Below are positions 45,815 through 56,935 of a DNA stretch of 64,000 nt, in pieces. A program made the position numbers and the translations under genes. How positions within the stretch are numbered: the first letter of the stretch is position 1; each line of letters begins with the position of its first letter. The notes under the pieces are model-generated. The model had not been told where the DNA came from. It did not search any database and was given only the letters and a program-made list of their open reading frames with translations. The stretch is taken from the NCBI RefSeq assembly GCF_002878395.1, contig NC_061120.1, positions 98,199,194-98,263,193 on the forward strand, written 5' to 3'. This DNA comes from Capsicum annuum (taxonomy: Eukaryota; Streptophyta; Magnoliopsida; Solanales; Solanaceae).

Positions 45815-47890
45815 TGTCACACCCTCCAAACAAGTAAGCATAACCAAATCCAAGTAACACAAATTAAAGCGAATCAAAAGAAAAAATTAAAGTAACAAAT
45901 GAATTGCAATAATCTGAAAGATACATCCTAGGTCTAGTTTTCATCAGTACAATCTTCTAAGTAAAGACTAATAATAATGTCTAAAGTTTCTTAAATGCAG
46001 TTAAGCATATGATAAGTAAAGAGAGATTGGCTAAGCTTGGAGTCCACTAGCAACACCTCGATCTCTTCCTCATCAATTCTGGAAGAAAATAATTTATAAT
46101 GAGATACTTAGTCCAATACCTGCATGTCGTGAAGAAAATAACAAAAAAGAAAAGAGAAGGATAGGTGATTTCAAAAATGCATGTACTCAACAAGCATCAT
46201 CGATAACCGACCCAAATCCAAAGTGATGGTGAGAACCACCATTCCAACTACCTAAGATTTTTCCTAATCAAAATATATCTCAAAATTACATCCTTTCATC
46301 CTATCAGGGTAACCCAACACAATTCCCAATAGATTCACCAAAATAGGGTACGTACACTAGCTTAGTTGAGTTAGTATATTCATTTATATTTTACAAAAAG
46401 GAAAAAATAAATTACCAAGTAATATGAGATGAAAACAATGAGAGATTTCACATATATACTAGTGTATCCCATACTACCAATAGGGGTTACACATTTAACT
46501 CTCCTATCAAGCCTCTGCCACACCCATATCTCAAATATTTAAACCTCCAAATTAGTATATGGTGATAAAGAATTATGTAATTAAGTGAAATGAATGCTTA
46601 AACATAGAATTATAAACAATGTCATGATACCAAAATAATGTACAAAAGTAAAAACTAACAATTTACCAAACTATACCAAGGATGATAATGCATTGCATTT
46701 GATGCAATGTAATGTAGTGATAATGGCGATGGGATGATAATAAAACTTTTTGAAATTTATTCCATAAATTTTTGTATATACCCATCGAGCTTGAAGCTAC
46801 CAGGTAGGACCCATAAGGGTTTCATAACCCATATTGTCATTAAATATCAATCTCATTTCTCAAATTAACCATATCGGCACACCCCTTAGTATAGGTATTT
46901 TTTATAGTGTCTTATTTTCTTACAAAAATTACAATATCTCAATGATACCAATCTCTCATGAATATGCATATATGATATGAGGATACAATGCTCATAACCA
47001 AATAGTATGAAGATTAAAATTCATTCCAACACATGTAAAATTTAGCTCAGAATAAACTTAATGTATCTATAATCAATGATATAAGTTTCCACTAGGCTCC
47101 ACCATAACAAAATAGTCATGTAAACATCAATAATATGACTTCCAACCTCTTACTTGGGTATCACTATAATGATAAAGCAATTAAATGTTGAAGTAAGGCC
47201 TATAATGTCAAGTCAAGCCCCCACTCGGGGGACACAATAATAGATAGAGAATTCTAATGCACATATAAGGCCTATGATTAAAAGTTAAGCACCCACTCTA
47301 GTGAAATAATAATAAATAAGGCATTTAATACAAAAATATGACTAATAATCTCAAGTCAAGCCCCCACTTGGGCATTATAATGATATATCTTCTTTAATCA
47401 ACAAGCAATGTGCATGAAAGCCCTTCGGGCAAACATTCATGAATAATTACCCAAATTCATAATATGTTCACACAAAACCAATATAGGTAGAACAAAATAA
47501 ATGACAATCAAAAAATATATATCGTAGAACTATCAATACCTAATTTTTTCCATATGATAAGTCATATTCATTATTCTAAGTGCATTTATACTCTAAGTTT
47601 TCTTTAAAACTTAGTCATTCCATCATATTCAATGATAATAGATCCCTATAGATTGTTAAACCCTAGTCATCACAATAAAGACCACTAAACAAGATTCAAG
47701 ATTTTAAATAGGCACCCAATATTAATTACTAAAATCACTAAGTTATCTCTCTGTATTCTATTCTAAGGATAATTGCAAGTAATAATACTGACTAATCAAG
47801 CTAATAATCTAACTACAGTTCATAAATGACTCATGTACCCATGGAGATACTAACTATTTCATCTATGTGGGATGCCCAATCCTAGGCAGT
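45815..47890 (-). mobile_element. Diverged LTR-like repeat H2
   Basis: It begins TGTCACACCC and carries AGGACCCATAAGGGTTTCAT at 46805, parallel to H1, plus an array of GTCAAGCCCCCACT motifs. It is non-coding, and its right end is uncertain because the Tat-type gag starts near 47930. H1 and H2 may be two LTRs of one deleted element or two independent relics. Confidence 0.35.
47190..47400. repeat. Imperfect tandem repeat, about 65-75 bp units
   Basis: Three units contain TCAAGTCAAGCCCCCACTCG (about 47209), AAAAGTTAAGCACCCACTCT (about 47280) and TCAAGTCAAGCCCCCACTTG (about 47361). Each is followed by an AATAATAAT-like stretch. They lie inside H2. Confidence 0.55.
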
Positions 47891-47930
47891 ACATAAAATA
47901 CAACAAACAAGCTACCTGTTATTCATGAAC

Positions 47931-49299
47931 CTTTAGATCAAGTCACTTCTCATTTAGTATCCAAGGAAAATGCTAGGTAATCAGCTACCTTGTGTGTAAC
48001 TAAGGTGAAAAGGGCTAGACGGAAGGAGGAATATCATCAAGTAGCACTTGTGAAATATATAGAATTAGAAGGAACAGAGGTCAATAACCCATTCAATAGT
48101 ACTTTCCAGTCTATAATGATCCTAAAGAAGATTTCGGGTATGTTGAACCAATTAAGATAGGTCAAACCATTCCTCCAAAGTTTCCCCAAGCGATAAATTT
48201 TGATATTACAAGCCCAATGATCCAATTGATTAACTTGAAGAGAGTATTTAATTATTTTCCTAGTGATGATGAAAACATGTACCATATATGCATTTTAGGG
48301 ATTTACACTTCATACAATTTTCCTTAGATGAGTTAGGAAGTTGTATGATTGATTTTGTTCCCATTCTCTCTAATATAAGAAGCAACTTTGTGGTTAGGAG
48401 AGATATATCATGGGTCTATTACCAATTGGAATAAGTTAATACTCAGTTCTTGGATTAATTTTTTTGACTTTCTTGAATGCTACAACTAAAGGATAAGATC
48501 TATAATTTCAGATAGTTACATTCAAAGGTACTATATGAGATATGGCTCAGATTCTAGAAAAAGTTGATAAATATTCCAAATATAAGAATAGCAGTAAGAA
48601 ACTTTCGTTAGATATTTTATAGAGCCTTGATTTCAAATACCAAGGATGCATCTGATATTACTATAGGTGGAGCTTTTATGAATTTTTACTGGGGTTAAGC
48701 ATTGGAAATCTTAGATTGAATCAGTAAAAACAACTAAGTGTGGCATACTCAAGAGGAAGATAGATCAATAGATACTTATGAAATTAGATCTTCTAATCAG
48801 TAGAGAGCATTGGATGATATGGTAGCTCAAGAATTAACACAACTTACAAGTGAGATTAGCCTACTTACGAAGCAATTTGCAGTAAAGGGAGTAAAAAGGT
48901 AAACGAGTGGGTACTCAAGGTAAGGCTTCTAGACATAAAGAATCTAATTCTGAGTAAGAAATAAATATTTAGATAGAGAGATGGTAGGTTTTTTACGCAA
49001 GGGACAAGGGTTTAATCCATAAACTTAGAACTTAACGCATGGGAATAAAGTTTGGAACTATTACAAAGATAGGTATATGGATAGGATTAAAAAGCATGAC
49101 GATGATTGAAACAGGAAAATTAATTATAAGGATAAGAGTGGTCTTTATATTCCACTAGAAAACCATGATGTTGAGTCTAGAAGTTCGAAATGGAAGTATT
49201 TATCACAAATCTTGTAAAGGGTTTAAAGATCTAAGAGAGTTACCTTAAGGAAATTAAAGAAGCTATTCCAGGGTTAAGATAGAAAGTAGAGTCACATGC
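47931..49299 (+). pseudogene. gag: Tat/Ogre-type gypsy gag, first part (decayed)
   Basis: Readable blocks in shifting frames are EPLDQVTSHLVSKEN, IPPKFPQAINFDITSPMIQL, LILFPFSLI-EATLWLGEIY and HGSITNWNKLI. Next are DMVAQELTQLTSEISLLTKQ and WNYYKDRYMDRIKKH, and finally KDKSGLYIPLENHD. This is the capsid and C-terminal order of Tat/Ogre-type gag. Stops are frequent. The sequence is cut at 49299 by element D and continues at 60183 in the same sense. The start lies in or left of 47930 and could not be fixed. Confidence 0.75.
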
Positions 49300-49673
49300 T
49301 GTAACACCCCGCATGTTTCTAAGCTAGGAGATGAATAAGTATTCCTACGTATGAAATCTCCTATCCTGTGATTCATACTTGAGTACATGACTTACAATCA
49401 ATTTCCTAGTTATAGGATAGCTTATGATTCATTAATCATGTTCATATGAGTCACTTAAGGTAATACAAGCTAAGAGTTTTAGAATCCATCAAGTTTCAGT
49501 GTTTGATTGGCAAGGATCATCTTTGAATAAGTATAACTCAATTCTAATTGGTATTTTGGTTGTTTTATGCCCAAAAAATTGTATAGTATCTACTTAGCTT
49601 TCCAACGATACCAATTTTGCCTTAATCCAATACCCGAGCGAAAAGTTATGCCCATTTTTGTGAGAGACAGTAA

Positions 49674-49775
49674 GCATAGGCGATTGGTTAGGCGCCGCCC
49701 AACCCAAGCATAGGCGATTGGTTAGGTGCCGCCCAACCCAAGCATAGGCGATCACTTGGGCACCACCTAACTCAA
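49674..49775 (+). repeat. Three 34-bp GC-rich tandem repeats in D U3
   Basis: Units start at 49674, 49708 and 49742, each beginning GCATAGGCGAT and centred on TTAGGCGCCGCCCAACC in the first two; the third is degenerate. The array is also in the 3' LTR at about 57779-57880. It stands out from the AT-rich surroundings. Confidence 0.85.
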
Positions 49776-50376
49776 TTCCAGGTGTCAAAAACACTCCGTC
49801 TTGAGTTATTTTAAAGGTAACTAAGTCTTTAAATACTCCTAACACGTCCTTAAACTTAACCCTACGAAATATATATCTTCTAAACATATTAAAACCCTAT
49901 TTTCATCTCAAAGCTCATCATCCAAGAGCACAAAAGGAGAAAAACAACTAGGGTTGCATAATTAAGCTTGAAGATCCGATTTTAAGGAAATTCGTCCGTC
50001 AATCATCAAGAATCTTCCTTCTAAGGTATGCGTAGTGTTCATCCACGGATTCCTTTTGTCCGTGGAGTTCAAGAATCAATCTTTAAAATACAAAAGCTTG
50101 GTTGATTGTGGTGATATGATCATACACATGTTGATGCTTGTTTGTTTTCCTCTTTTTCATTATAAATTATGATTTCTATATTGTTGGGTGTTGATGATCA
50201 TGTTGTTGACATTGGGTGATTCCCAAGATGGAATCTTTATATGTTTTTGTGAATTCATGATATCATATGAGTTGGAAAAATGTAAATTTGGTTGTTCATG
50301 ATGTATAATTTGATGATTTCACCTATTCATAAGATGTGCATGTAAGGTGTTTGATAAAATGCCTAAAAAACTAGAA

Positions 50377-50476
50377 NNNNNNNNNNNNNNNNNNNNNNNN
50401 NNNNNNNNNNNNNNNNNNNNNNNNNNNNNNNNNNNNNNNNNNNNNNNNNNNNNNNNNNNNNNNNNNNNNNNNNNNN
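50377..50476. other. Assembly gap, exactly 100 N
   Basis: The run of N is the standard placeholder length for a gap of unknown size. The 144 bases before it (50233-50376) and after it (50477-50620) are near-identical, while the 3' LTR has this stretch once. Confidence 0.98.
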
Positions 50477-52347
50477 ATCTTTATATGTTTTTGTGAATTC
50501 ATGATATCATATGAGTTGGAAAAATGTAAATTTGGTTGTTCATGATGTATAATTTGATGATTTCACCTATTCTTAAGAAGTGCATGTAAGGTGTTTGATA
50601 AAATGCCTAACAAAATAGAAATCATGCAATATAGTTAAATTGTGACTAAGTGAAGGATTCATGATATGCCCTTATGTTCCAATGACTTCTATGTTGCTAA
50701 TGTGCCTTGTAAATGGTTTTGGAAAACTCATGAACTATTCTTCTAAGATTATGCTATGTTTACTTGCAAATCCTACTTATGAACAAGATGTATGATAACC
50801 ATGCAACCCACATGAACTTCCATGCTATTAGTATGTGTTGCCAATATAATTATGCAATGAACATGATATTAAGATTGTGAAAGTACTTCCATGTGATATG
50901 AAATCCTTTCCATGCAATACATTATTGATAACCATGCATAGTGTGAGATCCCTACTTATGATATTATATATTATGGACTCTACTCTTATGATCAAGTTAG
51001 TCATGTGTGTCAGTTTTCTTCCATCGAGTCCTGGGGGTACTTGTACCCAAAAAGTATAGCCATGTTCCTAGATCCATGTCATGTTTCACGATATCCAAAC
51101 TCAAGCTATGATTCTATAGACTTCATTTAGTCATGTGACTCAGGAAAACCTCATGATCTTAGTCAGTTGTCAGATATCAATAACATTTCGCCAGTCAATG
51201 ACATTTAGTAAGATTAAGTTATGCACAGTCAGTTATTCAAGTCCAGTCCCTCCAAATAAGAGTAGAAGTTAGCACCGAGTGAACACAAGGATGGGAACTC
51301 ACCCGCCAGTTCAGGGTGTAATCTTAGTAGCAATCCTTGTGTTTCAGAACTACGTTGCCAGCGTAGGTTGAGATATCTTAACCCATCAGATTAGGGTTGA
51401 TGAGGTGGCTTAGCCCTTCAGTTTAGGGTTCCCACCATTCTCATTTAGTACCCACCAGATAAGGGTCACTCATAAGCTGTCCTTACCCGTGGAACGATAT
51501 TGATACCCCTCCAGTCAGGGCAGAGATTGGACCCCAACTTAGCATAATGGCATATATGGTGCATGTCTGTTAGACACTGCTTCCCACAGTTTTAGTATCA
51601 GTGTCAATAAAAGAACTCAGATAGTTTTTCAAATTTCAATAAATACAGGACTTTCAGATACAGTCATCCATGTTATCAGTCTTAGTATCAATCATGACAG
51701 TTATCAGTAAACCATGTATTAGCTTACAGGTCATGCTATCACGTATTCACGGTCCTAGTTTCTATATATGTGTGTTTGCACTCCTACGTTTATATTAGTC
51801 AGTCAGTGTTGTTCATGCTTGAAACCCTTTATGTTCAGCCTACCTTCCTTGTATACTCAGTACTCTAGTTGTACTGACGCATTTGCGCTATGGTGATTTC
51901 TTTTCATATTAAACCATAGGTTCTGAGACACGAGCTCCAACCTAGCAGTAGCGGTAGTGGTAGCGTTCCAGTCGCAGAGACACAGTGAGTCCTTATTGAA
52001 TCAAGGACAATATGATTTGATCCATTTATTTATTTCTTCAGTTCAATTTTATGGAGTTAGTTGGAGACATGTTTCTTCAATGCCTTATTCAGACAGTTTA
52101 GAGGCTTTCAAATCTACTTTCAGATTTATGTTCAGATTTACGTTCAGATTGAGTTGTTTTTGGTATTTTCACCCTAATGGTTTTATTCAGTTGAATCTTA
52201 TGGCCTTACAGTTCTATGTATTCCATATTATTATATTATGATTTGCAGTATACAGGTACAGATATCAGTCATGGGTTAGCTTGTGGTCCCTCGGGGTCAT
52301 GAGCACCGTGTAGCATTCCGGTTCAGTGAATTAGGGTGTTACAAACT

Positions 52348-52359
52348 TGGTATCAGAGC
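52348..52359 (+). promoter_or_regulatory. Element D primer-binding site
   Basis: TGGTATCAGAGC, four bases after the LTR end, is an exact match to the 3' end complement of plant initiator tRNA-Met as used by chromoviruses. Confidence 0.9.
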
Positions 52360-52420
52360 CTAAGGTTCAATAGAGTCCTAGGAAGTCTGAAAGCCGCATC
52401 TAGTAAAGTCTTGTACATGG

Positions 52421-52438
52421 GTGTGTTGCGCGTCACAT
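52421..52438 (+). other. Element D leader hairpin
   Basis: GTGTG (52421-52425) pairs with CACAT (52434-52438), including one G-T, around loop TTGCGCGT. Position after the primer site agrees with A, B and E. Confidence 0.4.
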
Positions 52439-52562
52439 TTATATGCAGGAGGCTATAAGATGTTTTATGAACAGTCCCCTTTCTTCATTATTCATGTCAT
52501 GCTAGTGAGCATAATCACAAGTTAAACTCTCAGTCTAATCCATTCTTCTCTTATTCCAGACC

Positions 52563-53700
52563 ATGGCCTCAAAGAGAAGAAACCAACCAGCTCCTCAGCC
52601 CGAAGATCCTTTGGGCAAACATATTTCCCATGCGGAGTTTAGAGCCGTATTTACCATACTTGCTCAGTCCATGGCTACACAGAATGAACAGCCACCAGTC
52701 ATTTAGGACAATCTAGTGTCCACTCCCAAAGCATCTAGGGTTCGAGACTTCACCTAGATGAACCCTCCATCTTTCCATGGGTCTAAGTCTGATGAAGACC
52801 CTCAGGAGCTCATTGACCAAGTCCAGAAGGTCATTGACATAATGGGTGTTACTTTTATTGAGAGTGATGATTTAGCCGCCTACCAGTTATAGGATATTGC
52901 TCATGATTGGTACAAACAGTAGAAGTCTGAGAGGTTAGATGATACAGGCCCTATCGAGAGGGAGGAATTTGTCACAGCCTTCTTAAATAGATTCTTTCCC
53001 CAAGAGCTGAGGGAAGCCAAAGTTCTTGAGTTCATCAACCTCAGGTAGGGGATATGATGGTTAGGGAGTATTCTTTTATATTTACTCAGCTAGCCAGGTA
53101 TGCTCCTCATGTGGTTACAGATAATAGATCTAAGATGAGCAAGTTTGTATCAGGGGTCAACGATAGCTATGTAAATGAGTGTAGATCAATGATGTTGATC
53201 GGTTATATGACCTTAGAAAGACTCATGACCCATGCTCAGCAAGTAGAAGAGTAGAAGTTTAAGACTAGGAGAGGCAGAACAAGAGAGCAAGGTTAGGTAA
53301 TTTTAACTTTGCTCACCCCAAGTCAGATGGAGGAAATCGTTCACAATTTTGCTCCAAGTCAGCCGTTCCATCTCCTTCATCTGCCAGTGCTCTAGTGCTA
53401 AAGTTCAGAGATGGTAATAGAGACAAAGCTCCAGGCTTTAAATCATAGGGCAGTGTTAGCAGTGCCCGAATGAATCCCCTTTGTTAGACTTATGTAAGAA
53501 CCATAAGGGCATTTGCAGAGCTGGTAGTGATGTCTATTTTGGTTGTGGAAAACCAGCCCACAGAATTAGGGAGTGTCTGCAGTCAAGTCTTCAGGGTTAG
53601 CAAAATCATTCTACAGCTCAGTCTAGTCACCCAAACCAGCAGGGTGCCATTTCCAGTGCTACCAGTGGGAAATGCCCAAATAGACTCTATGTTTTTTAGC
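52563..53700 (+). pseudogene. gag: Element D gag (decayed)
   Basis: ATG 52563 opens MASKRRNQPAPQPEDPLGKH in a good context (ACCATGGC). A pyrimidine-rich stretch ending in CAG lies just before it (52545-52559). Blocks then read FHGSKSDEDPQELIDQVQKV, EEFVTAFLNRFFPQEL and YSFIFTQLARYAPHVVTDN. TAG stops occur where related copies have Gln. The zinc knuckle at 53535-53576 is YFGCGKPAHRIREC: the first Cys (TGT) has become Tyr (TAT). Frame changes separate the parts. The longest continuous piece is 53054-53254. Confidence 0.85.
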
Positions 53701-54330
53701 CTGATAGGATCAGGAAAATTCTCCTGACGTCGTTACTGGTACGTTACAGATTTTCCATATTCATGTTTATGCTTTGCTAAACCCAGGTGCATCTTTGTCT
53801 TTTGTTACTCCATACATAGCAGGTCATTTTGGAATTAGTCCTGAAGTCCTAGTAGAGCCCTTCTCAGTCTCTACCCCAGTAGGTAAAACCATTATAGCCC
53901 GGCGGGTATACAGGAACTGCCCGGTTATGATATCTAAGAAATCCACATCAACAGCTTTAGTGGAGTTAGAGATGACTTATTTTGATGTCATTCTCAACAT
54001 GGATTGGCTTTATTCCAGCTATGTCATAGTCGACTGCAGAAATAGGATAGTTCAGTTTTAGTTCCCGAATGAGCCCATCCTAGAGTGGAAGGGTAACATT
54101 TCAGCGTTCAGGGGTCAACTTGTTTCCTACTTTTGGGCAAGAAAAATAATTTCTAAGGGGTGTGTGTATCATCTCGTGCTTGTTAAAGATTCTAGTTCTG
54201 AATATCCCAAACACGAAACAGTCCCTGTTTTTAATGAATAATCAGATGTCTTTCCTGAAGAACTTCCAGGCATTCCTCCCGAAAGGGAAATAGACTTCGG
54301 CATAGACCTTCTTCCGGATACTCAATCTAT
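53701..54330 (+). pseudogene. pro: Element D aspartic protease and linker
   Basis: The frame 53774-54061 begins MLNPGASLSFVTPYIAGHFG, the retropepsin active site, but the catalytic Asp is Asn (GAC to AAC). It continues VSTPVGKTIIARRVYRNCPV and LNMDWLYSSYVIVDC. After a TAG the linker reads [19 protein letters not shown] (SDVF frame restarts after a TAA) up to the RT start at about 54335. The active-site change makes the domain inactive. Confidence 0.85.
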
Positions 54331-55150
54331 TTCTATTCTGCCATATAGAATGGCACCGATAGAACTTAAGGAACTGAAAGATCAGTTGAAGGATCTCTTA
54401 GATAAGGGATTCATCAGACCCAGCATTTCCCCATGGGATGCACCAGTTTATTCGTGCACAAGAAAAACAGTTCTCTTAGGATGTGTATTGATTATCATCA
54501 ACTCAACAAGGTAACGATCAAGAATAGATATCCTCTTCCTGAGATTGATGATCTATTCAACCAACTTTAGGGTTCCAATTACTTCTCTAAGATAGACCTC
54601 AGATCAAGCTATCATCAGCTCAAAGTTAGAGAATGTGACATTTCGAAGACAGCTTTCCGTTCTCGGTATGGTCACTTTAAATTTTTAGTCATGTCATTTG
54701 GTCTTACCAATGCCCCTGTAGCTTTTATGGATTTGATGAATCATGTGTTTCAAGTAGTACTTCGACATGTTTGTCATAGTCTTTATAGATGATATTCTGG
54801 TCTATTCTCGCACAGAGTGTGATCATGCAGACTATCTCAGGATTATTCTTCATACTCTTAGGGATTACCAATTATTCGCTAAGTTCAGCAAGTGCAAATT
54901 TTGGCTAATATCAGTAGCATTCCTTGTCCATATTATTTTCGGTGATGGAATTAGAGTAGATCCTCAGAAAACCAAGGCAGTAAGAAACTGGCCCAGACCT
55001 ATATCTCCATCAGATATTAGGAGTTTCTTGGGTTTGGCTGGCTATTACAGACAGTTTTTCAAGGGATTTTCTTATATTACATCTCCCATGTCCAGATTGA
55101 CTCAAAAAAACATTAAGTTTTAGTGGTCAGATTCATGCGAGAAGAGCTTT
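54331..55150 (+). pseudogene. Element D reverse transcriptase
   Basis: It starts [20 protein letters not shown], then [15 protein letters not shown], a one-base frameshift, [18 protein letters not shown] and [21 protein letters not shown] follows NQL. The catalytic FIDD is intact at 54782-54793, but one frameshift (about 54750) lies before it. The frame 54767-55123 continues through [20 protein letters not shown]. Apart from the indels this RT is well preserved. Confidence 0.9.
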
Positions 55151-55640
55151 TAAGAGTTAAAGGCTCGACTTACCTCCGCTCTATTTCTAGCTATTCCAGA
55201 AGGTTTAGACGGTTTTGTAGTCTATTGTGATACATCCAAAGTGGGTTTAGGTTATGTCCTCATGCAGCATGGTAAGGTCATAGCCTACGCCTCCAGACAG
55301 TTAAAGCCACATGAGAAGAATTATCCTACTCATGATCTTGAGTTAGAAGTCGTAGTTTTTGCCTTGAAGATTTGGAGGCATTATCTCTACGGAGTTCATG
55401 TAGATGTCCTCACAGACCATAAAATCCTTCAGTATGTCTTTTCCCAAAAATATCTCAATCTTTGCCAGAGAAGGTGGTTAGAGCTCTTGAAGGATTACAA
55501 CATGAGTGTTCTTTATTATCCGGGCAAGGCCAATGTTGTAGCCGACGCTCTCAGTCGAATCTCCATGGGTCGTGTTTCTCACATTGAGGATAGTAAGACA
55601 AAGATGGCTCAGGAGATCCATTAGCTTGCCAGACTAGGTG
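55151..55640 (+). pseudogene. Element D RNase H
   Basis: A continuous frame (55241-55624) holds [40 protein letters not shown] (Glu), [13 protein letters not shown] (Asp kept), [20 protein letters not shown] and [16 protein letters not shown] (last Asp). The preceding strand [10 protein letters not shown] has the first Asp. All four metal ligands are present. The frame ends in TAG before LARLGVLL. Confidence 0.9.
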
Positions 55641-56935
55641 TTCTCTTAGTCGATTCTTCAGAGGGTGGTGTATGTGTTCATAGTAGTTCAAAGTCATCTC
55701 TAGTTTCCGAGGTGAAAGAGAAACAAGACAGGGATCCTAGCCTTGTCAAGCTCAAAGAGTCAGTTCAGAATCAGAAAGTCGAGGTTTTTTCCCAAGGGAG
55801 AGATAGTGTTTTTTGTTGTCAAGGTCTTCTATGTGTTCCAGGTGTAGATGAATTAATGGAGCGAATACTTGTATAAGTGCATGGTACATGATACTCTATT
55901 CATCCAAGGGCCACTAAGATGTACCGCGATATGCGGGAGATCTATTGGTGGAGTGGGATAAAGAGAAATGTTGCAGAGTTTGTGGCTAAGTACTCTACAT
56001 GTCAGCAGGCTAAGCTAGAGAATTAGAAACCTAGTGGTTCCATACAAGAGTTCACCATTCCTACTTAGAAGTGGGAAGAAGTTAACATGGACTTTGTGAT
56101 GGGTTTCCCTAGAACTCATCATCAGCATGATTTAGTCTAGGTCATTATAGATAGAATGCCCAAGTCAGCTCATTTCCTTCCTATTCGTACTTCTTATTCT
56201 ATTGAGTATTATGCCAAACTCTATATCAGGGATTTAGTCAGATTACACAATGTTCCACTATCTATCATCTCAGACAGAGGTGCCCAGTTCACTTCTTAAT
56301 TTTGGAAAGCATTCTAAAAGGGTCTCGATACCCAAGTCCATCTCATCACAGTGTTTCATCCTCAGACAGATGGTCAAGCAGAGAGGACCATTCAGACTCT
56401 TAAAGATATGCTAAGGGCGTGTGCAATTGACTTTAAGGGAAGTTGGGACGACCACTTGCCTTTGATTGAGTTTGTATACAATAATAGATATCATTCTAGT
56501 ATTTAGATGGCTCCATTCGAAGCTCTCTATGGTAGGAGATGTAGATCTCCGATTGGTTGTTTTGAAGTTAGTGAGGCCTCAGTCATAGGTCGTGACTTAG
56601 TATTCGATGCCTAAGAGAAAGTTCAGTTTATCAGAGAGAGACTCCGGGCTGTTCAGAGTCGACAGAAGTCCTATGCAGATGTTCGTAGAAAGGATCCTGA
56701 GTTCTAGGTCAATCACTTTGTCTATCTAAAGATCCATCCCATGAAGGGAGTGAAGAGGTTCGGCAAGAAAGGGAAACTCAGTCCTCGGTATGTCGGTCTC
56801 TTCAGAATTCTTTGTCGCTTGGGCAAGGTAGCTTATGAGCTTGAGTTGCCTTCAGATGTAGCCTCAGTCCATCCAGTCTTCCATGTCTCATTGCTAAAGA
56901 AGTGCATAGGTGACCAAGCAGTTGTTTTCCCTACT
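55641..56935 (+). pseudogene. int: Element D integrase
   Basis: The zinc-binding part reads VHGT-YSIHPRATKMYRDM then AKYSTCQQAK: both His are kept, and the first Cys of the CxxC pair is Tyr. The catalytic triad is complete and in one frame: Asp 56090-56092 (VNMDFV), Asp 56273-56275 (IISDRGAQFT) and Glu 56381-56383 ([10 protein letters not shown]), with 35 residues between the last two. About ten TAG or TAA stops interrupt the frame. The C-terminal frame 56741-56953 reads [20 protein letters not shown], the GPY/F module with Pro to Leu, then [16 protein letters not shown]. Confidence 0.9.

Larger units (their letters stand above)
49300..52343 (+). mobile_element. Element D 5' LTR (contains assembly gap)
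   Basis: It matches 57404-60182. The apparent length of 3044 bp includes 100 N and a 144-bp repeat beside them; without these it is 2800 bp against 2779 bp for the 3' LTR. It has a U3 block TTTCCAACGATACCAATTT at about 49600, the 34-bp GC-rich repeats, a CTAAG/GTATGC motif at 50021-50030, and the end GGGTGTTACA followed by the primer site. Confidence 0.9.

Noticed and set aside
49674..49775. Regular GC-rich repeats considered as a CRISPR-like array
   Set aside because: The units are directly contiguous 34-bp tandem repeats without unique spacers, in a eukaryotic LTR.
49594..49887. Reverse 97-codon open frame also present at 57700-57993
   Set aside because: The two copies exist because they lie in the paired LTRs of D. 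About 15 of 97 residues differ, more than expected under protein-level constraint, and no domain or start context is recognisable.
52348..52359. tRNA-like sequence
   Set aside because: Only the 12-base complement of the tRNA 3' end is present; it is a primer site, not a tRNA gene. No cloverleaf was found nearby.
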